A stretch of DNA of 64,000 nt from Micromonospora coxensis (GTDB lineage Bacteria; Actinomycetota; Actinomycetes; Mycobacteriales; Micromonosporaceae), in the NCBI RefSeq assembly GCF_900090295.1, contig NZ_LT607753.1, positions 2,852,001 to 2,916,000 on the forward strand, given 5' to 3'. Below, piece after piece: positions 33,714-42,820 of this stretch. Numbering within the stretch: the stretch's first letter is position 1; each line of letters starts with the position of its first letter. The position numbers and the translations under genes are program-made. The notes below the pieces were generated by a model, which saw only the letters and a program-made list of their open reading frames with translations, was not told where the DNA came from and searched no databases.

Positions 33714-34835
33714 TCAGCGGCCCGCCCGCGCCGCCACCGCCGTGTCGGGGTGGTCGGTGAAGACACCGTCCAGGCCGAGCCCGTAGAAGAGCTCGTACTC
33801 GGCGGTGACGTCGCCCCGGGCGTTCGGGTCGGCGCCGATGCGGAAGTCGGTCGGCAGGAACTGGTTCTCGGCGCGGAACGTCCAGGCGTGCACGACGAGC
33901 TTCTCCCGGTGCGCGTCCCGGACCACCGTGGTCGGCGCGCGCAGCTTGCCGGCGGCGTCCCGGGGGACGATCAGGTTCTTGTTCAGACCCACGCCGTCGG
34001 CGTACCCGGCGATCCAGCGCAGGCCGGCCGGCGTGGCCAGGTCGGCGTAGCGGCGCGGGTCACCGGCGGCGGTGAAGTCGTACGGGCGACCGGAGGCGTC
34101 GAGCAGCTGCACCAGCGGCACGTCGATCATCCGGTCGAGCTTGCGCAGGTTGGCCGTCTCGAAGGACTGCACGTAGACCGGCGCGCCCCGGTGGGTCAGC
34201 TTGTTCGCCCGCAGCACCGCCACCAGCGGCTCCTCCAGCGGCAGCCCGATCGAGGCGAAGTAGCTGGGGTGCTTGGTCTCCGGGTAGACGCCGATGGTCC
34301 GGCCCCGGTTGCGGCTCTCCGCCCGGGCCAGGTCGACGACCTCCTGGAAGGTGGGCACCTCGTACCGCCCGTCGAAGGCGGTGTTCGCCACCCGTACCTG
34401 CGGCAGCCGCTCCTTGGCCCGCAGCGTCTTCAGCTCGGCCAGGGTGAAGTCCTCGGTGAACCAGCCGGTGACGCTCACCCCGTCGATGGTCTTCGTCGCC
34501 TTGCGGGCGGCGAACTCGGGCCGGGCCGCCACGTCGGTCGTACCGGAGATCTCGTTCTCGTGCCGGGCGACCAGCACGCCGTCCTTCGTCGGCACCAGGT
34601 CCGGCTCGATGTAGTCGGCGCCCGTGCGGATCGCCAGCCGGTACGCCTCCAGGGTGTGCTCCGGGCGGTAGCCGCTCGCGCCCCGGTGGCCGATCACGAT
34701 GGGCCGGTGGGTGGCCCGCTCCGCGCGGCCAGCGCGCTCGGAGTCGTCCTCGCGGGCGGACGCCGCGCCGGGCACGGCGACCGCCACCGCGAGCAGCGTG
34801 CCGGCCAGGCCGAGGGCGGAAAGGGTACGTCGCAA
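33714..34835 (-). CDS. Secreted glycerophosphodiester phosphodiesterase
   Basis: 373 residues from a TTG start with AGGAG 7 bases upstream. A signal peptide (ends near VPGAASA) precedes the GDPD TIM barrel: HRGASGYRPEHTLEAY with the catalytic His, YIEPDLVPTKDGVLVARHE with the metal Glu/Asp and second His, YPETKHP, VQSFE and the terminal GVFTDHPD. This matches GlpQ-type enzymes that hydrolyse glycerophosphodiesters to glycerol-3-phosphate and an alcohol. Extracellular action suggests phosphate or glycerol scavenging. Divergent from trkH. Confidence 0.93.
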   Translation of the reverse strand: MRRTLSALGLAGTLLAVAVAVPGAASAREDDSERAGRAERATHRPIVIGHRGASGYRPEHTLEAYRLAIRTGADYIEPDLVPTKDGVLVARHENEISGTTDVAARPEFAARKATKTIDGVSVTGWFTEDFTLAELKTLRAKERLPQVRVANTAFDGRYEVPTFQEVVDLARAESRNRGRTIGVYPETKHPSYFASIGLPLEEPLVAVLRANKLTHRGAPVYVQSFETANLRKLDRMIDVPLVQLLDASGRPYDFTAAGDPRRYADLATPAGLRWIAGYADGVGLNKNLIVPRDAAGKLRAPTTVVRDAHREKLVVHAWTFRAENQFLPTDFRIGADPNARGDVTAEYELFYGLGLDGVFTDHPDTAVAARAGR

Positions 34836-34977
34836 CGCCGTCTCCTGTCGTCGGTGTGTCGCGCTCAGCAGACCGGCCCGGGCTGACCGCCAGTTGGTCG
34901 GCGGCTGACCACCGGATGAACCCTGCGGGATCCGCGATTCACCGACCCCGCGCTGCCGGGAAATAGAAGATTGTCTG

Positions 34978-36312
34978 GTGCGCCGGTTTCTCCGTCATCC
35001 CGTCCGGCTGGTGCCGTTGGGATTCCTGGCGGCGATCGCCCTCGGCACCGGCCTGTTGATGCTGCCCTGGGCGACCAGCGAGAGCCGCTACACCCCGTTC
35101 ACCGAGGCGCTGTTCACCGCCACCTCCGCCGTCTCGGTCACCGGCCTGTCGGTGGTCGACACATCGACGTACTGGACCACCTTCGGCCTGATCATGATCA
35201 CCGTGCTGACCCAGGTCGGCGGCCTCGGCATCCTCACCGGCGCCACCCTGGTCATCCTGGTGGTCGCCCGACAGCTCGGGCTGCGCAACCGGCTGCTGGT
35301 GCAGGCCGAGACCGCCGAGTTCGGCTTCGGCGACGTACGCCGGCTGCTGCTGCGCATCGCGGGCCTCGCCCTGGCCAGCGAGGTGCTGATGACCGCGATC
35401 CTGGCCGGCCGGCTCTGGTGGGCCTACGACTACCCGTTCGGGCGGGCCCTCTGGTACGGGCTGTTCCACGCCGTGCAGGGGTTCAACAACGGTGGTTTCT
35501 CGCTCTGGCCCGACAGCCTGGTGAGCTTCAGCCGGGACCCGTGGATCTGCCTGCCCCTGGTGATCGGCACGATCCTCGGCGGGCTCGGCTTCCCGGCGCT
35601 GTTCGAGGTGGTGCGGGCGTGGCGCCGGCCCACCACGTGGGCGGTCGCCACCAAACTGACCGTCTGGGGCAGCCTCACCCTGCTCGTGGCCGGCTTCGTC
35701 GGCCTACTCGCCGCCGAGTGGGCCAACCCGAACACCATCGGCGGGTACGACTGGCAGGGCAAGCTGCTGGCCACCTTCACCCAGAACGCCGTCGTCCGCA
35801 CCGGCGGCTTCAACGCCCTCGACACCAACCAGCTCGAAGAAGAGACCTACCCGCTGCTCATCGCCCTCATGTTCATCGGCGGCGGCAGCGCCAGCACCGC
35901 CGGTGGGATCAAGGTCTCCACCTTCTTCCTGCTCGCCTTCGTCATCTGGGCCGAGCTGCGGGGCGAGCCGGACGTGACGGTCGGGCGGAGCCGGATCGCC
36001 ACCGCCAGCCAGCGGCAGGCCCTCACCGTGGCCCTGCTCAGCGTCGCGCTCGTGGTCGCCGGCACGGTCGCGCTGATCGTCATGACCGAGGGCGTGCGCT
36101 ACTACCGGGCGCTGTTCGAGGTGACCTCGGCCTTCACCACCACCGGCCTCTCGGTGGGCAGCCCGGACGACTACGGCACGCCGGGCCATCTGACACTGAC
36201 CCTGCTCATGTACATCGGCCGGATCGGCCCGCTCACCCTCGGCTCGGCGATCGCGTTGAACACCCGACGACGCCTGTACCGCTACCCGGAGGAGCAACCC
36301 ATTGTCGGCTAG
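34978..36312 (+). CDS. TrkH/KtrB-family potassium uptake channel subunit
   Basis: 444 residues with about eight to ten hydrophobic segments arranged as four M1-P-M2 units. The selectivity-filter-like loops are TSAVSVTGLSV, VQGFNNGGFSL, AVVRTGGFNAL and TSAFTTTGLSVG, each with the conserved Gly. GTG start; only a weak GAAG lies upstream, so leaderless or weak initiation is possible. It forms the pore of a K+ uptake system with the overlapping TrkA gene. Confidence 0.93.
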   Translation: MRRFLRHPVRLVPLGFLAAIALGTGLLMLPWATSESRYTPFTEALFTATSAVSVTGLSVVDTSTYWTTFGLIMITVLTQVGGLGILTGATLVILVVARQLGLRNRLLVQAETAEFGFGDVRRLLLRIAGLALASEVLMTAILAGRLWWAYDYPFGRALWYGLFHAVQGFNNGGFSLWPDSLVSFSRDPWICLPLVIGTILGGLGFPALFEVVRAWRRPTTWAVATKLTVWGSLTLLVAGFVGLLAAEWANPNTIGGYDWQGKLLATFTQNAVVRTGGFNALDTNQLEEETYPLLIALMFIGGGSASTAGGIKVSTFFLLAFVIWAELRGEPDVTVGRSRIATASQRQALTVALLSVALVVAGTVALIVMTEGVRYYRALFEVTSAFTTTGLSVGSPDDYGTPGHLTLTLLMYIGRIGPLTLGSAIALNTRRRLYRYPEEQPIVG

Positions 36313-36970
36313 GAGCACGGACGACAGCGGCATCGTGATCATCGGCCTCGGCCGGTTCGGCTGCCACCTGGCCGGATCCCTCACCCAGCTCGGTCACGAG
36401 GTCCTCGCCGTCGACCGCAGCCCGGACCGGGTGCAGCGCTGGTCGGCGCAGCTCGACCGGGTGGTGCAGGCGGACGCCACCGAGGAGGCCGCGCTGCGGC
36501 AGCTCGGCGTGGCGGACTTCGGCCGGGTGGTCGTCGCGATCGGCGCGTCGGTGGAGGCGAGCGTGCTGTCCGTGCTGGCCCTGACCGAACTGGGCGTGCC
36601 GCAGATCTGGGCCCGCGCGACCTCGGAGAAGCATGCCAAGATCCTCGCCTCGGTCGGCGCGCACCACGTGGTGTTCCCCGAGGCGGAGACCGGGGAGCGG
36701 GTGGCCCACCTGATCGTCAGCCGGATGCTCGACTTCATCGAGTTCGGCGACGACTTCGCCATCGCCAAGGTGCCGGTGCCGCCGAGCCTGGTCGGCCGGC
36801 CGCTGAGCGAACTCGTCCCGACCGAGCGCTACGGGGTGATGGTGGTCGGCGCGAAGCTGCCCGGGGAACGCTTCCGGTACGCGGGCCCGGAGACGGTGCT
36901 CAGCCCGGAGAGCGTACTGATCGTGGAGGGGACCATCGACCAGGTGCAGCGGTTCGCCACGCTCAGCTGA
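36302..36970 (+). CDS. TrkA-family NAD-binding regulatory subunit of K+ uptake
   Basis: 222 residues: RCK-N Rossmann fold (IVIIGLGRFGCHLAGSL, Asp at the end of beta-2 in VLAVDRSPDR) and an RCK-C domain near the C-terminus (VPPSLVGRPLSELVPTERYGVMVVG). It gates TrkH in response to nucleotides. The TTG start lies inside the last codons of trkH with GGAGGAG 8 bases upstream, so the two are translationally coupled. Confidence 0.92.
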   Translation: MSARSTDDSGIVIIGLGRFGCHLAGSLTQLGHEVLAVDRSPDRVQRWSAQLDRVVQADATEEAALRQLGVADFGRVVVAIGASVEASVLSVLALTELGVPQIWARATSEKHAKILASVGAHHVVFPEAETGERVAHLIVSRMLDFIEFGDDFAIAKVPVPPSLVGRPLSELVPTERYGVMVVGAKLPGERFRYAGPETVLSPESVLIVEGTIDQVQRFATLS

Positions 36971-37026
36971 GGGTCAACGCCCCTTGCCCTTCGCCTTGCC
37001 CTTCGGCTTGCCGCCTCCCTTCTCCG

Positions 37027-38673
37027 TCACTTCCCGCCTTTTCCCTTGCCCTCACCCGACCCCTTGCCCTTGCCCGGCTTCTCGGCAGTGGACTTTCCGG
37101 AGCCGCCGCTGCCCGAGGTGGCGGAGGAGCCACCCTTGCCGACTGTCTTCTTCGCCGCCGGCGGCTTGGCCGGCGCCTTGGCCGGCGCCGTGGCCGGGGC
37201 GGTCGTCGGCGTGGACCCGGCCACCCCGGAGACCTGGACCGCGCAGGTGGCGTCACCCAGCCGGAACTCCACCGGCAGCGGGTTCGACCCGGTGTACCGG
37301 CCGCTCATCGCGACCTTCTGCGAGGCACCCGGTGCGAGCGCGGTCCCGCCGGCCGCCGGCTGGAGGACGACCGTACGCCCCTGCTGGCGGGCCACCGCCG
37401 GGCTGGCCGTGGTCACCTTCTGGGTGCCGGGGAAGGCGAAGCTCATGCTCCAGTCCCGCAGCTCCTGCTTGCTGGTGTTGGTCAGCGTCAGTTCGGCGGT
37501 GAAGTCCTTGCCGGAGTCCTTGCGCAGCACGTACGAGACGCCGCAGGGGTTCTGCTGCTGCAGCCCCATCCGCGCCTCGGTGGGCTGCTCGACGCCACCG
37601 CTGGCCGGGCTCTTGGAGGTCACCCCCCACATCGCGGCGGTCACCGCGACCAGGCCGGCGGCGGCCACCCCCGCCTCGACCCTGCGGCGGCGCGAGGCGG
37701 CCCGGCGGTTGCGGGTCCGGCCGGAGAACGGCAGCGCGTCGGTGTCGGACGACCAGGGCAGGATCGTGGTGCCGGCGCTGGCCAGCAGCGCCGGGTCGGT
37801 GAAGCCGGACGCCGGGGAGACGGGCACCGCCGAGATCATCCCGGCCGCCTCGGCCAGGGTACGGGCCACCTCGGCGGTCTGCGGCCGGTCCTCGGGCTGC
37901 TTGGCCAGGCAACGGCGCACCAGCTCCGCCACCTCGTCGGGGAGCCCGGGCACCTCGGGCATCGGCTCCGGGTCGTTGTACATGTGGGCGCGGAGCATCT
38001 CGGTGGTGGTGCTGGCCTTCCACGGCAGCCGGCCGGTGAGCATCCGGTAGAGCAGCAGCCCGACGGCGTACACGTCGGTGGCCGGGGAGACCTGGCCGTT
38101 GTCCAGCCGCTCCGGGGCCAGGTACGCGGGGGTGCCGAGCAGGGCGCCGTCGGGGCCCTTCTCGCTCTCCCCGACCAGCGCCGAGATACCGAAGTCGACC
38201 ACCTTCACGCCGGTGGAGGTGAGCATGACGTTGCCCGGCGTGACGTCCCGGTGCACCACGCCGCGGGCGTGCGCGGTGGCCAGCGCCGAGGTGACCTCCG
38301 CGCCGATCGTCACCGCCTCCCGCCAGGGCAGCTTCCCGTCGCGGCCCAGCCGCGCGGTCAGCGGGCCGCCGTCGACCAGCTCCATCACGACGTACGGCAC
38401 GGTCAGCCCGACCTGCTCGGACTCGCCGTAGTCGTACACGTTCGTGATGTTGGGGTGGCAGAGCCGGGCGGCGGCCTGGGCCTCGACCCGGATGCGGTGC
38501 CGGAACGCCCGGTCGGCGGCCAGCCGGGAGGCGAGCACCTTCACCGCGACCTGCCGGCCGAGCACCTCGTCGTAACCACGCCAGACCACGGACATCCCGC
38601 CCGCGCCGAGCTGCTCGATCAGCCGGTACCGCTCACCCAGCAGTTGTGCGCCGTTCCGGATCGCTCCACCCAT
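37027..38673 (-). CDS. Transmembrane Ser/Thr protein kinase with extracellular CBM2-like domain
   Basis: 548 residues. The N-terminal Hanks kinase has LGAGGMSVVW, Lys in VAVKVL, catalytic loop HRDVTPGNVM and VVDFGIS. After a Pro/Ser linker and a basic segment comes one membrane helix (about residue 335-352, VAAAGLVAVTAAMWGVTS). The extracellular part (about 380-485) begins NPCGVSYVLRKDSGKDF and contains LTNTSKQELRDWSMSFAFPG and RYTGSNPLPVEF, the pattern of family 2 carbohydrate-binding modules. A Lys/Gly-rich tail ends GEGKGKGGK. The kinase may sense cell-wall or environmental polysaccharide; that is inference. A second Lys/Gly-rich frame continues just past the stop. Confidence 0.9.
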   Translation of the reverse strand: MGGAIRNGAQLLGERYRLIEQLGAGGMSVVWRGYDEVLGRQVAVKVLASRLAADRAFRHRIRVEAQAAARLCHPNITNVYDYGESEQVGLTVPYVVMELVDGGPLTARLGRDGKLPWREAVTIGAEVTSALATAHARGVVHRDVTPGNVMLTSTGVKVVDFGISALVGESEKGPDGALLGTPAYLAPERLDNGQVSPATDVYAVGLLLYRMLTGRLPWKASTTTEMLRAHMYNDPEPMPEVPGLPDEVAELVRRCLAKQPEDRPQTAEVARTLAEAAGMISAVPVSPASGFTDPALLASAGTTILPWSSDTDALPFSGRTRNRRAASRRRRVEAGVAAAGLVAVTAAMWGVTSKSPASGGVEQPTEARMGLQQQNPCGVSYVLRKDSGKDFTAELTLTNTSKQELRDWSMSFAFPGTQKVTTASPAVARQQGRTVVLQPAAGGTALAPGASQKVAMSGRYTGSNPLPVEFRLGDATCAVQVSGVAGSTPTTAPATAPAKAPAKPPAAKKTVGKGGSSATSGSGGSGKSTAEKPGKGKGSGEGKGKGGK

Positions 38674-38744
38674 GGTCGAACGTGTTGCCCGGAGGAGGGC
38701 CCGCTACACCTGGATGGGCGTAATCGGTCAGCGATGTCACCCGA

Positions 38745-40298
38745 TCAGGCGGTCGCGAGCAGTTGGTCCACCGGGGCGAAGTCGTCGGTGAGCACCAGCG
38801 CGTCGCCGACGAAGGCGGTGAACTCCGCCCCGGCGAGCAGGTCGGGCACCGTGTCCAGGGTGCCGAGGCGCTGCCCGAGCGCGTCCAGCGGCAGCGGCGC
38901 GTCGGAGGCGACGACGAGGAAGTTCGACCCGACCTGCCCGGCGAGCGCCTGGGGCGGCGCGACCACCGCGACGTGCCGGAACTCCGCCGCGACGGTGGCC
39001 AGCTCACTGCGGATGAACCGCCCCGGCGGGTAGTCGATGACGTTCTGCACGTAGAGCCCGCCGGGGCGCAGCACCCGCCGCACCTCGGCGGCCATCTCCC
39101 GGGTGGCCAGGTGCCAGGGCACCACCAGATGCCCGAAGGCGTCGCCGACGACCAGGTCACGGCTGTCGGTCGGCTCGCCGGCGACCAGTATCCGGGCGTC
39201 ACCCACCACCGCCCGCAGCCCCGGCCCCGGGCGTACGCCCAGCTCACGCCGGTCCAGTTCGACCAGCCCGCCGTCGATCTCGAAGACCAGGTTGTCGGTG
39301 CCCGGCCGGGTGGCGCTCAGGTAGCGCGGCATGGTGAACCCGCCCCCGCCCAGGTGCAGCGCGTCCAGCCGCTGCCCCTTCGGCGCGAGCACGTCCGCCG
39401 CCGCGCCGATCCACTGGGTGTACTCGTACTCCAGGTGGGTCGGGTCGGCGAGGTCGACGTACGAGTGCTGGGCCGAGTTCAGGTACAGCACCCGGCCGGT
39501 GGGCCGGGACGGATCCTCGGCCACCCGGGCGCAGTGGTACGCCGTCTCCACGTCGCACGGGTTCGGCGCGACCGCGCTGAGCCCCGCGCCGAGCAGCCCG
39601 AGCACCGCGAGGGTGGCCTTCGCCCGGGCCGGGCCGGGCAGCCCGGTGCCCCGCTGCCGGCGCAGGTACGCCCCGAGGGCGAGGCCGGTGACGCCGAGCA
39701 GCGTCGCCAGCGCGATCAGGATGACCGTGCTGGGCAGCGCCGCCACCAGCACGAACCCGGTGGCCAGCGTGGCGGTGATGCCGCCGAGGGTGCCGATGCC
39801 GGAGAGCCGGCCGACCACCTGACCGGTGCGCCGCAGGTCGGCCAGCTGGAGCTTCACCACCAGCGGGGTGACCGCCGACAGCAGGGCCGCCGGCACGAAA
39901 ACGGCCGCCGCGACGAGCAGCAGGATGGCGGTGGCCGCGCCGCCGCGCAGCACCTCACCGGCGTACCGGACCACCGGCAGGGTGACCGCGGAGGCGATGC
40001 CGGCCAGCACCAGCGCCGGGGCGAGCAGGCCGCGCGGGTCCCGCCGGTCGGCGAGCCACCCGCCCGTCCACGCCCCGTACGCGATGGCGGCCAGCGCGAT
40101 GCCGATGACCGAGCTGGTCACCTGGAGGGTCACCCCGACGTAGGGGCCGACCAGGCGCAACGAGACCGTCTCCAGCACCAGCACGGCGCCGCTGGAGAAG
40201 AAGACCAGGAACGCGGCGAGCCCGTTGGGCAACGCGCGGGGGGTGGCCGGGCCGGCGGGCGCCGCCTCGGCCATGACGTCGGAGGATGAGCTGCTCAC
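38745..40298 (-). CDS. Membrane protein with C-terminal spermidine synthase-like domain
   Basis: 517 residues. The first ~225 residues hold about seven hydrophobic helices (LAAFLVFFSSGAVLVLETVSL onwards). The soluble remainder is a class I methyltransferase/aminopropyltransferase fold: ALHLGGGGFTMPRYL, an acidic NLVFEIDGGLVEL and VVGDARIL followed by DLVVGDAFG, equivalent to the polyamine synthase region. This fused architecture is known for uncharacterised bacterial SpeE-like membrane proteins; aminopropyl transfer is not proven, as the catalytic Asp pattern differs. GTG start. Possibly co-transcribed with the downstream gene, 36 bp away. Confidence 0.82.
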   Translation of the reverse strand: MSSSSSDVMAEAAPAGPATPRALPNGLAAFLVFFSSGAVLVLETVSLRLVGPYVGVTLQVTSSVIGIALAAIAYGAWTGGWLADRRDPRGLLAPALVLAGIASAVTLPVVRYAGEVLRGGAATAILLLVAAAVFVPAALLSAVTPLVVKLQLADLRRTGQVVGRLSGIGTLGGITATLATGFVLVAALPSTVILIALATLLGVTGLALGAYLRRQRGTGLPGPARAKATLAVLGLLGAGLSAVAPNPCDVETAYHCARVAEDPSRPTGRVLYLNSAQHSYVDLADPTHLEYEYTQWIGAAADVLAPKGQRLDALHLGGGGFTMPRYLSATRPGTDNLVFEIDGGLVELDRRELGVRPGPGLRAVVGDARILVAGEPTDSRDLVVGDAFGHLVVPWHLATREMAAEVRRVLRPGGLYVQNVIDYPPGRFIRSELATVAAEFRHVAVVAPPQALAGQVGSNFLVVASDAPLPLDALGQRLGTLDTVPDLLAGAEFTAFVGDALVLTDDFAPVDQLLATA

Positions 40299-40334
40299 CG
40301 TCGCGATGGTACGCAGCGTTCCTGGCCGTCCGGG

Positions 40335-41348
40335 TCAGTACATCGAAAGATGAACATGGTTTGTGTGGTCGGCGGCCGGGCTGCCGGAGCCGCTGTACGC
40401 CCGCCACCCGGTGTTCGGCATCCAGATCTGCCGGTACCAGATCACGTAGAGCACACCGAGCCGGCTGGCGTTGTTCTTGTAGTAGTTGGCCAGGCTGTCG
40501 CCGTACGCCTTGTCCCCGCCGGTCGCCGTCTCGTCCTTGAAGGTGCTGGTCGCGGCGGAGAAGTCGCAGGCCCTGCCCTTCGGGTGCTCACCGTCGCCGC
40601 CGGTGCGGAAGCACTTGACGTACCGCTTGTAGCCGGCGGCCTGGGCCTGCTGGAGGGCGTGCAGGGTGCGCGGGGTGATGCACCCGTCGGTGGTCGGGTC
40701 GTTGACCGAGCAGGACTCCGACGGCCACGACCCGTCGGAGTTGCGCGGCGCGGGCCGGGCGGACGCCGACCCGCCGCTGAAGCCGGAGCTGGCCCCGGAG
40801 CTGACGGTGGCGAGCGCGCGCTCGGCGTCCCGCTTCCGCTTGGCCAGGGTGGCGACCTGCTTCTGCTGCTCGCGTACCTCGTTGTCGATGGCCACCTTGG
40901 CCTGCGCGGCGGTCTCCTTGGCCTCGACGAGGTCGCGCAGCTTCCGGGCGTCGCGCTGGCCCATCACGTCGAGTTCGGCGGCGCGCTGCAGGAACGACTC
41001 GGGGCTGGCGCTGTTCAGCAGCGCCGAGGTGGGGGTGAGCCGGCCCAGCCGGTACGACTGCGCGGCCACCTGGCCGACCTGGGCGTTCAGCCCGACCAGC
41101 CGACCCTCGACCGCCTTCAGCTCACCGGTGAGCGCGACCTGGCGGCGCTTGGAGTTGTCGAGCTTGGCCTTGGCCTCGATGTGGCCCTTGGCGGCGGCCT
41201 CCAGCGCGTCGCGCAGCTTCTTGGTGCCGCCCTCGTTGGGCTCCGCGGAGGCCGGCACGACCCCGCCGCCGAGCAGCAGCGCCACCACGGCGAGCAGCAC
41301 GATCAACGGCCGACGTACGCGCGGCCGGGTGATGGTGGTCCTGGGCAC
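40335..41348 (-). CDS. Secreted coiled-coil protein with M15 (VanY-like) peptidase-type domain
   Basis: 337 residues. A signal peptide (PLIVLLAVVALLLGGGVVPASA) is followed by a long coiled coil (about 35-185, for example KKLRDALEAAAKGHIEAK and EVREQQKQVATLAKRKRD) and a Ser-rich linker. The C-terminal ~115 residues contain EHPKGRACDF (HxxGxAxD) and a terminal NHVHLS, matching the zinc ligands of M15 peptidases. It likely cleaves peptidoglycan peptides outside the cell; the coiled coil resembles that of RipA/NlpC-type wall hydrolases controlled by partner proteins. The GTG at 41348 has AAGGA about 10 bases upstream. Confidence 0.8.
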   Translation of the reverse strand: MPRTTITRPRVRRPLIVLLAVVALLLGGGVVPASAEPNEGGTKKLRDALEAAAKGHIEAKAKLDNSKRRQVALTGELKAVEGRLVGLNAQVGQVAAQSYRLGRLTPTSALLNSASPESFLQRAAELDVMGQRDARKLRDLVEAKETAAQAKVAIDNEVREQQKQVATLAKRKRDAERALATVSSGASSGFSGGSASARPAPRNSDGSWPSESCSVNDPTTDGCITPRTLHALQQAQAAGYKRYVKCFRTGGDGEHPKGRACDFSAATSTFKDETATGGDKAYGDSLANYYKNNASRLGVLYVIWYRQIWMPNTGWRAYSGSGSPAADHTNHVHLSMY

Positions 41349-41565
41349 GAAGGTGTCCTTCCCTCTCCCCACGGGGCCCGGTCGACCCCTGCGCGGCGGT
41401 GGCCCCGCCGACGGAGCAGATGGTGGCCCGCTGGCGGGAGACCGCCGGACACGATACCGGACGCAGCCCGGTTGACCAGGCCCGCGACCGCCTGCCGCAT
41501 CGATCGTCGACACAGCGTGCCGGCGCCGTCGCGCAGCGCCGAGAACCGGCGGCCGACGCGGGGAC

Positions 41566-42375
41566 TCAGCCCCCGAGCAGGGTGTCGCGCACCTCGGTCC
41601 AGGTGTCCTCGTCGGCGGCGACGAGCAGCCCCCGACCGTCCTCGGCCGGGTGGTAGTCGGTGCCGTCGAACCGGCGGGCCACCCCGCCGGCCTCCCGGAC
41701 CAGCAGCACGCCGGGAGCGTGGTCCCACGGCAGGGTCCGCCAGAAGAGCACGAACTCCTGCTCACGGGTGAGCAGGTCGAGGTACTCCCGACCGGCGCAG
41801 TGCTGCCCGGGGAGCAGCTCCCCGATCCGCTCACCGCCGGCCTCGACCCGTTCCCGGGTGCCCGGGGGCAGGAACCGGGTCATCGCCGTACCGCGCAGCC
41901 CGCCCGGGGCGACGGCGAGGTCGGCGACCCGCAGCGGTCGGCCGTCGAGCCGGCTGCCCTCGCCCCGTCGGGCGTCGGCCAGGGTGTCGGCGAGCGGGTC
42001 CAGCACCCAGGCGGCGGTCAGCTCGCCCTCGCTGAGCAGGGCGACCATCAGCGCGAACGGGCGGCGTCCGGCGGCGAAGTTCCCGGTGCCGTCGACCGGG
42101 TCGACCAGCCAGACGTCACCGCCGTCGCGCAGGTGCCCCAGCAGGGACGGGTCCTCGGCGACCGCCTCCTCGCCGACCACCACGGAGCCGGGGCGCAGCT
42201 TGCGCAGCACGGCGGAGATCTTCGCCTCCGCCCGCTGGTCGGCCACCGTGACCAGGTCGCCGGGGGCCTTCTCGCTGACGTCGGCGTCGTCGAGGTGGCG
42301 GAACAGGGGCAGCACGACCTCCGCCGCGGTCTCCCGCAGCAGCTCGCCGACCTCGTCCCGCAGCCGGTCAGCCAC
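41566..42375 (-). CDS. Inositol monophosphatase-family phosphatase
   Basis: 269 residues with the lithium-sensitive phosphatase motifs: GEEAV (metal Glu), [15 protein letters not shown] (DPxDGT) and [17 protein letters not shown] (WDxxxG). Substrates in this family include inositol-1-phosphate, histidinol phosphate and PAP; which one cannot be told. Its GTG start lies inside the last codons of the response regulator gene, so it is translationally coupled to the signalling operon upstream. Confidence 0.92.
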   Translation of the reverse strand: MADRLRDEVGELLRETAAEVVLPLFRHLDDADVSEKAPGDLVTVADQRAEAKISAVLRKLRPGSVVVGEEAVAEDPSLLGHLRDGGDVWLVDPVDGTGNFAAGRRPFALMVALLSEGELTAAWVLDPLADTLADARRGEGSRLDGRPLRVADLAVAPGGLRGTAMTRFLPPGTRERVEAGGERIGELLPGQHCAGREYLDLLTREQEFVLFWRTLPWDHAPGVLLVREAGGVARRFDGTDYHPAEDGRGLLVAADEDTWTEVRDTLLGG

Positions 42376-42820
42376 GCGGCGGGAGCTTGACCACGCTGAC
42401 GAAGAACTCGTCGATCTGCCGCACCACCGAGATGAAGCGCTCGAAGTCCACCGGCTTGGTCACGTAGGCGTTGGCGTGCAGCTGGTAGCTGCGCAGGATG
42501 TCCTCGTCGGCCTGGGAGGTGGTGAGCACGACCACCGGGATCCGGCAGAGCTGGTCGTCCTTCTTGATCTCCTCCAGCACCTCACGCCCGTCGCGGCGCG
42601 GCAGGTTCAGGTCGAGCAGGATCAGGTCGGGCAGCACCGCGTCCGCGTACTGCCCCTCGCGCCGCAGGTAGGCCAGCGCCTCGGCGCCGTCGGAGACGAC
42701 GGTGAGCCGGTTGCGGAGCTTGTGCTCCTCGAACGCCTCCTGGGTCATCAGCACGTCGCCCGGGTCGTCCTCGACGAGCAGGACCTCGATCGGGCTGTTG
42801 CCGTCCGCCGGCACCGTCAT
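42368..42820 (-). CDS. Single-domain response regulator (Rcp1-like)
   Basis: 150 residues, a lone receiver domain: [19 protein letters not shown], phospho-acceptor Asp in [15 protein letters not shown], Thr in [12 protein letters not shown], and Lys in YVTKPVDF. The VEDDPGD opening and [14 protein letters not shown] are typical of response regulators paired with phytochrome-like kinases. It has no output domain. ATGA overlap with the histidine kinase gene upstream and overlap with the phosphatase gene downstream. Confidence 0.93.
   Translation of the reverse strand: MTVPADGNSPIEVLLVEDDPGDVLMTQEAFEEHKLRNRLTVVSDGAEALAYLRREGQYADAVLPDLILLDLNLPRRDGREVLEEIKKDDQLCRIPVVVLTTSQADEDILRSYQLHANAYVTKPVDFERFISVVRQIDEFFVSVVKLPPRG

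Noticed and set aside
41349..41565. Possible ydaO/c-di-AMP riboswitch upstream of the peptidoglycan peptidase
   Set aside because: I looked for the conserved core blocks in the minus strand and did not find them; only GC-rich imperfect hairpins are present.
41399..41656. Plus-strand frame in the gap upstream of the M15-type gene
   Set aside because: Ribosome site absent, peptide low-complexity, and it runs into the antisense of the inositol phosphatase gene.
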